A DNA stretch of 64,000 bases. Source: JABMOV01 sp964654545 (lineage in GTDB: Bacteria; Fidelibacterota; Marinisomatia; Marinisomatales; JABMOV01). The stretch lies in contig CAZZIU010000006.1 in NCBI GenBank assembly GCA_964654545.1, forward strand, positions 1 through 64,000, read 5' to 3'. The position numbers and the translations under genes were made by a program. Under the pieces are notes generated by a model that had not been told where the DNA came from, made no database searches, and saw nothing but the letters and a program-made list of their open reading frames with translations. Below, in pieces: positions 60,565 to 64,000 of this stretch (the first letter of the stretch is position 1; each line of letters begins with the position of its first letter).

Positions 60565-63291
60565 ATGATACGACTAAACACACGAAATCTAGCACTGGTA
60601 CTGCATCTACTTATGGCAACCGCCATAATAGGACAAACCACGGGAAAAATAGCCGGAAAGATTATTGATAAGAACACGAGAGAGCCCCTTGCCGGGGTAA
60701 ATGTTTATATCCCTGGGACATACCTTGGTACAGTTTCAGATATAAAGGGACATTACTATTTAATCAATGTAACTCCAGGCAAATACGATCTTAAAATATC
60801 AATTATAGGATATGCTGATGTCATTGTTCCAAATGTACTGGTATCGATAAATAGAACGATCAATCTTGAAATTGAAATGGAACAAGCTGTGCTAGAGGGA
60901 CAAGAAATTGTTGTGGAGGTAGACCCAGTATCGAGAAAAAAGGATCAGACAGGAACAATCAAAAATGTGTCTTCGGACCAAATAAGTACCTTACCAATTG
61001 AAGATCTTAGGTCTGTTATTGGTATGCAAGCAGGTGTCGTAGACGGCCACTTTAGAGGTGGAAGAATAACTGAAGTTTCGTATTTAGTTGATGGAATACA
61101 GGTTGACGATGTCTTTGGTGGTGAAGTTGAAATCGTAACACTTGAACCGGAAGTGGTGCAAGACCTTGAAGTTCTTACCGGTACGTTCAATGCAGAGTAC
61201 GGTCGAGCAATGAGCGGGGTTGTGAATGCTGTGACCAAGGATGGTGGTGATAAATTTGAAGGTTCCGCTTCCGTTAGTGGGGGAAGCTATATTACATCAC
61301 ATAATAATATATTCATCGGTTTACCTCAATCAGATAATTTTATAAGAAAGTATTTAGTAAACCATTCTGAATCTGAAATTGATTTGATTAGAAATAAAGA
61401 TTATAAATTTCAACTTAGTGGGCCAATTTTATCTGAAAGAATTACTTTTTTTACCAATATAAGATTTCAGAATAATAAAAACCATTTGAACGGTGTCCGA
61501 CGGTTCAATGTAAGGGATTATAGTAATTATTATTCCAGTAATCCTCTTCTTTGGGTCACAGAAGCCAGTGGGGACAGTTCCTACCAATCCTTGAACGGTA
61601 GTGAAAATTTATCCTTTATGGGAAAGCTCTCGTTTCAAGTATTTAAAAATATTCGATTTTCCTACTTGTACACCCGAAATGATGATAATTGGGATAGTTA
61701 TAACCATATATTTAAGTACAATCCAGACGGAAAGACAAGTGATTACGCCTCAACAAATTTTCAAGCGTTTCAATTAAACCATATGTTATCGAATAAACTA
61801 TTTTATGATATAAAAATATCCCGTTCGGATAACTATTATGGCAATTATGTATTTAAAAATCCATTGGATAGCAACTACGTACATGATAAATATCTGGAAA
61901 GCTATGGCGTAGGATTTTTCACCGGAGGGCAGGAAAAAAATCATACAGAGAGATTTATACATGATGAGGCAGTAAAATTAGACGTGACATGGCAAATGAC
62001 AAACAATCACGATTTAAAATTTGGTAGTAATTATACGGAGCATGTCATTGATAACCGTTGGCATTTAATCAGAAATTTGTACAGCGGTCTAGCTAATCAA
62101 GATGAGAAGTATGAACCGGAAATTTTCGGGGATTCGACTGTCTATGGAGATGTATACAAAGTAAAACCAATTGAGCTTTCAGCCTATATTCAGGATAAAA
62201 TGGAATTCAACAATATGGTTATCAATGTTGGTATACGATATGACCAGTTTGATCCAAACAAAAAGTATCCTTCAGACTGGCGCAATCCCTCAAACCAACT
62301 TTCCTTACCGGATTCCATGATGTCTTTTCCAGTGAATGCTCCATCGATTTCGCAATTAAGTCCGCGATTTGGCTTGGCGTATCAACTAGGAGGAACGGCT
62401 GTTTTGCATTTTAGTTATGGGCACTTCTTTCAAATGCCACCAATGTATGCCCTATATACAAATAATTCCTACCTGATTGGCCCTGCCGACTTTACAACCA
62501 CAGTAGGGAATCCTCTTTTGAAACCTGAAAAAACGATTACCTATGAAATAGGATTGTGGCAGGAATTAACCCGTGATATGGGAATTGAAGTGTCATTGTT
62601 TTATAAGGACATTTACAATTTATTAAGCTCAAAAATTATCAGTACATATAATCAAATTGAATATGGTCTTTACAGCAACAAGGATTATGCCAATGCGAGG
62701 GGCATCGAAGTGAAATATGATTTAAAATTATCTAACATTGCTGCTTATGTTAATTATACCCTGCAATACACAAGGGGAAATGCCGATTATCCAACACAGG
62801 CATTTGACAGAGAGGGAAACAGCCAGGATCCAGTCAACCGGTTTATTCCAATGAGCTGGGACCAGAGACACACCCTAAATGCAACCCTAGTTTATGCATA
62901 CAATGATTTTAATATTTCATTAACAGGGTATTATAACTCCGGTACGCCCTATACCTTTTCACCTTTGGCAGAAAGCGTGCTATCAAGGGTAAATTTGTAT
63001 CCAAATAATGATAAAAAACCATCAACCTATGCCGTTGATTTGACAAGCTCCTATCAATACAGTTTCTTTAAAATTCCAATGCGTTTTACCTTATCTATTT
63101 ACAATCTATTTGATCGCCTGAATGAGGTTACTGTGAATTCAGGTACAGGAAGAGCATACACTGCCATTGTGCGTGAATCCGATATCATTTCCCATCGTAG
63201 TGAATTTAACAGTTACAAAGATATTATTCAGAATCCATCTATGTATGCAGCACCTCGGTTAATCAAATTTGGCGTGGGAATAGCATTCTAA
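60565..63291 (+). CDS. TonB-dependent receptor with carboxypeptidase-regulatory domain
   Basis: A 908-residue outer-membrane receptor. Signal peptide (ALVLHLLMATAIIG), then a CarboxypepD_reg-like domain (KIAGKIIDKNTREPLAGVNV ... DIKGHYYLINVTPGKYDL, about 28-110), plug domain (SVIGMQAGVVDGHFRGGRIT ... SYLVDGIQVDDVFGG ... FNAEYGRAMSGVVNAVT) and a long beta barrel ending in APRLIKFGVGIAF. Such receptors import polysaccharide fragments with TonB energy. It belongs to the glycan locus, with the secreted protein that follows overlapping its stop (TAATG). Confidence 0.9.
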   Translation: MIRLNTRNLALVLHLLMATAIIGQTTGKIAGKIIDKNTREPLAGVNVYIPGTYLGTVSDIKGHYYLINVTPGKYDLKISIIGYADVIVPNVLVSINRTINLEIEMEQAVLEGQEIVVEVDPVSRKKDQTGTIKNVSSDQISTLPIEDLRSVIGMQAGVVDGHFRGGRITEVSYLVDGIQVDDVFGGEVEIVTLEPEVVQDLEVLTGTFNAEYGRAMSGVVNAVTKDGGDKFEGSASVSGGSYITSHNNIFIGLPQSDNFIRKYLVNHSESEIDLIRNKDYKFQLSGPILSERITFFTNIRFQNNKNHLNGVRRFNVRDYSNYYSSNPLLWVTEASGDSSYQSLNGSENLSFMGKLSFQVFKNIRFSYLYTRNDDNWDSYNHIFKYNPDGKTSDYASTNFQAFQLNHMLSNKLFYDIKISRSDNYYGNYVFKNPLDSNYVHDKYLESYGVGFFTGGQEKNHTERFIHDEAVKLDVTWQMTNNHDLKFGSNYTEHVIDNRWHLIRNLYSGLANQDEKYEPEIFGDSTVYGDVYKVKPIELSAYIQDKMEFNNMVINVGIRYDQFDPNKKYPSDWRNPSNQLSLPDSMMSFPVNAPSISQLSPRFGLAYQLGGTAVLHFSYGHFFQMPPMYALYTNNSYLIGPADFTTTVGNPLLKPEKTITYEIGLWQELTRDMGIEVSLFYKDIYNLLSSKIISTYNQIEYGLYSNKDYANARGIEVKYDLKLSNIAAYVNYTLQYTRGNADYPTQAFDREGNSQDPVNRFIPMSWDQRHTLNATLVYAYNDFNISLTGYYNSGTPYTFSPLAESVLSRVNLYPNNDKKPSTYAVDLTSSYQYSFFKIPMRFTLSIYNLFDRLNEVTVNSGTGRAYTAIVRESDIISHRSEFNSYKDIIQNPSMYAAPRLIKFGVGIAF

Positions 63292-64000
63292 TGGGACGGT
63301 TAATGAAAATTACAGGATTCATGCGGATAGCAGTAATTGCGTGCGTACTATTTTCTTTTGTTGTAGGTCAGGGACAAGCTTACCAGGGTCCAGATGATCC
63401 CGCTGGTGACATTGCAGCGGAACGTGAAGGAACGATGGAAGGGAATCGCGTCTATTTATACTTCAAGAATACAACTGAACTTTCAGATTGGCCCAAGGCA
63501 AATGTATCCAAATGGCCAAACAACGCCAATGGTGTAAAAATGGTCGATGGTATTGGTCTATTAATCGGTGGTAAAATATTCATTGAAGACGATGGTGATC
63601 CATTCTCGACGGATACTATTCCGCTAACTACACCAGAAGAGATTGATGCTGCAAATGCGGTGCACGAGCTCAATTTTCTACAAACAAGCTACCGTGAGGA
63701 AATGGATACCAATCCACAGGGTACGGTCGAATGGGGATTTTATCCTGTATTTGGATATTTTAATGAAACCAATGAATACCCAGCCATGAGCAATAAACCG
63801 AATTCCTGGCCCACCATTGGATGGCCATCTGGAAATGGTTTAAAGTGGCCTCGAGAATGGGATGGGCGTTTCGGCAGAGGTGTGATTTATGCAGACATGG
63901 AAACCTATTTTGTTGTCAATGACGCACAGGATCAGGAATATTTAGGTATTGAAGATAAAGTAAAATATTATCCCCGTCCCGGTCATAGAATTGGTGACAT
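63291..64000 (+). CDS. Secreted protein (partial, runs off the window)
   Basis: The frame is open from ATG 63291 (which overlaps the receptor stop) to the end; ATG 63303 (MKITGFMRIAVIACVLFSFV) is the likelier start because it directly precedes the signal peptide. The 230 visible residues are rich in W, N and P (FKNTTELSDWPKANVSKWPN, then WPREWDGRFGRGVIYADMET). No family is recognised; similar proteins commonly follow TonB receptors in FCB bacteria. The C-terminus, possibly with a sorting domain, lies outside. Confidence 0.7.
   Translation, partial: MGRLMKITGFMRIAVIACVLFSFVVGQGQAYQGPDDPAGDIAAEREGTMEGNRVYLYFKNTTELSDWPKANVSKWPNNANGVKMVDGIGLLIGGKIFIEDDGDPFSTDTIPLTTPEEIDAANAVHELNFLQTSYREEMDTNPQGTVEWGFYPVFGYFNETNEYPAMSNKPNSWPTIGWPSGNGLKWPREWDGRFGRGVIYADMETYFVVNDAQDQEYLGIEDKVKYYPRPGHRIGD

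Noticed and set aside
1..64000. CRISPR arrays, rRNA or tRNA genes
   Set aside because: No regularly spaced repeats and no recognisable rRNA or tRNA sequences were seen by reading; short tRNAs could be missed without a covariance search.

Overview
The window looks like chromosomal DNA of a Gram-negative bacterium of the FCB (Fibrobacterota-Chlorobiota-Bacteroidota) side of the tree, perhaps Neomarinimicrobiota, Calditrichota or a relative. The evidence is three secreted proteins ending in a type IX-style sorting domain (NYPNPFN...KKMVLLK), a carboxypeptidase-regulatory/TonB receptor, an LPS-kinase-like protein and many lipoprotein signals. Base composition is moderately AT-rich. The phylum is inferred from gene content only. 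No rRNA, tRNA or CRISPR array was seen.

Layout. Bases 1-1000 are debris: the tail of a thioredoxin-like gene, an AbiEii toxin fragment and an M1-type peptidase fragment with two frameshifts. Bases 1.2-17.1 kb hold housekeeping and envelope genes: lipoprotein, Kdo/WaaP-like kinase, methyltransferase, bacteriohemerythrin, metallophosphoesterase, receiver protein, SixA phosphatase, an ATP-cone/uridine-kinase-like fusion, a GMC oxidoreductase, a three-gene FecR/outer-membrane operon and a secreted M43-type protease. Bases 17.5-30.7 kb form a hydrogen-uptake island. A MarR-like regulator with a Cys-rich tail and an apparent ATT start precedes hyaA-B-C-D genes of an O2-tolerant (six-Cys proximal cluster) group 1 [NiFe] hydrogenase. 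The opposing hypA-B-F-C-D-E operon is followed by a lipoprotein, a UreH/NixA-like nickel transporter and a VKOR-like protein. Bases 30.9-48.7 kb are mixed: CRP/FNR regulator, glutaredoxin-like and DoxX proteins, FKBP, VOC, OFA transporter, SDR, GH20 hexosaminidase, a Spy/CpxP-like lipoprotein next to a deletion scar of its two-component system, NnrE, a porin-like gene split by an in-frame TGA, an exported nickel superoxide dismutase, an exported MsrAB, and a spondin-domain lipoprotein beside an OmpR-type two-component system.

Bases 48.8-64 kb are a glycan-utilisation locus: GH5 glucanase, GH3 beta-glucosidase, a membrane-anchored sugar-binding protein, a histidine kinase, an NtrC-type sigma-54 activator, a secreted multi-CBM protein, a TonB receptor and a further secreted protein. 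The GH3 gene and the CBM gene each have a -24/-12 sigma-54-type promoter. Each promoter is preceded, at exactly the same distance (136 bp from palindrome centre to the first G of the -24 GG), by a nearly identical TTATCAATwTGATAA palindrome. This reads as a complete regulon in which a binding-protein/kinase/NtrC three-component system switches on beta-glucan degradation and uptake through sigma-54. It is the most interesting system in the window.
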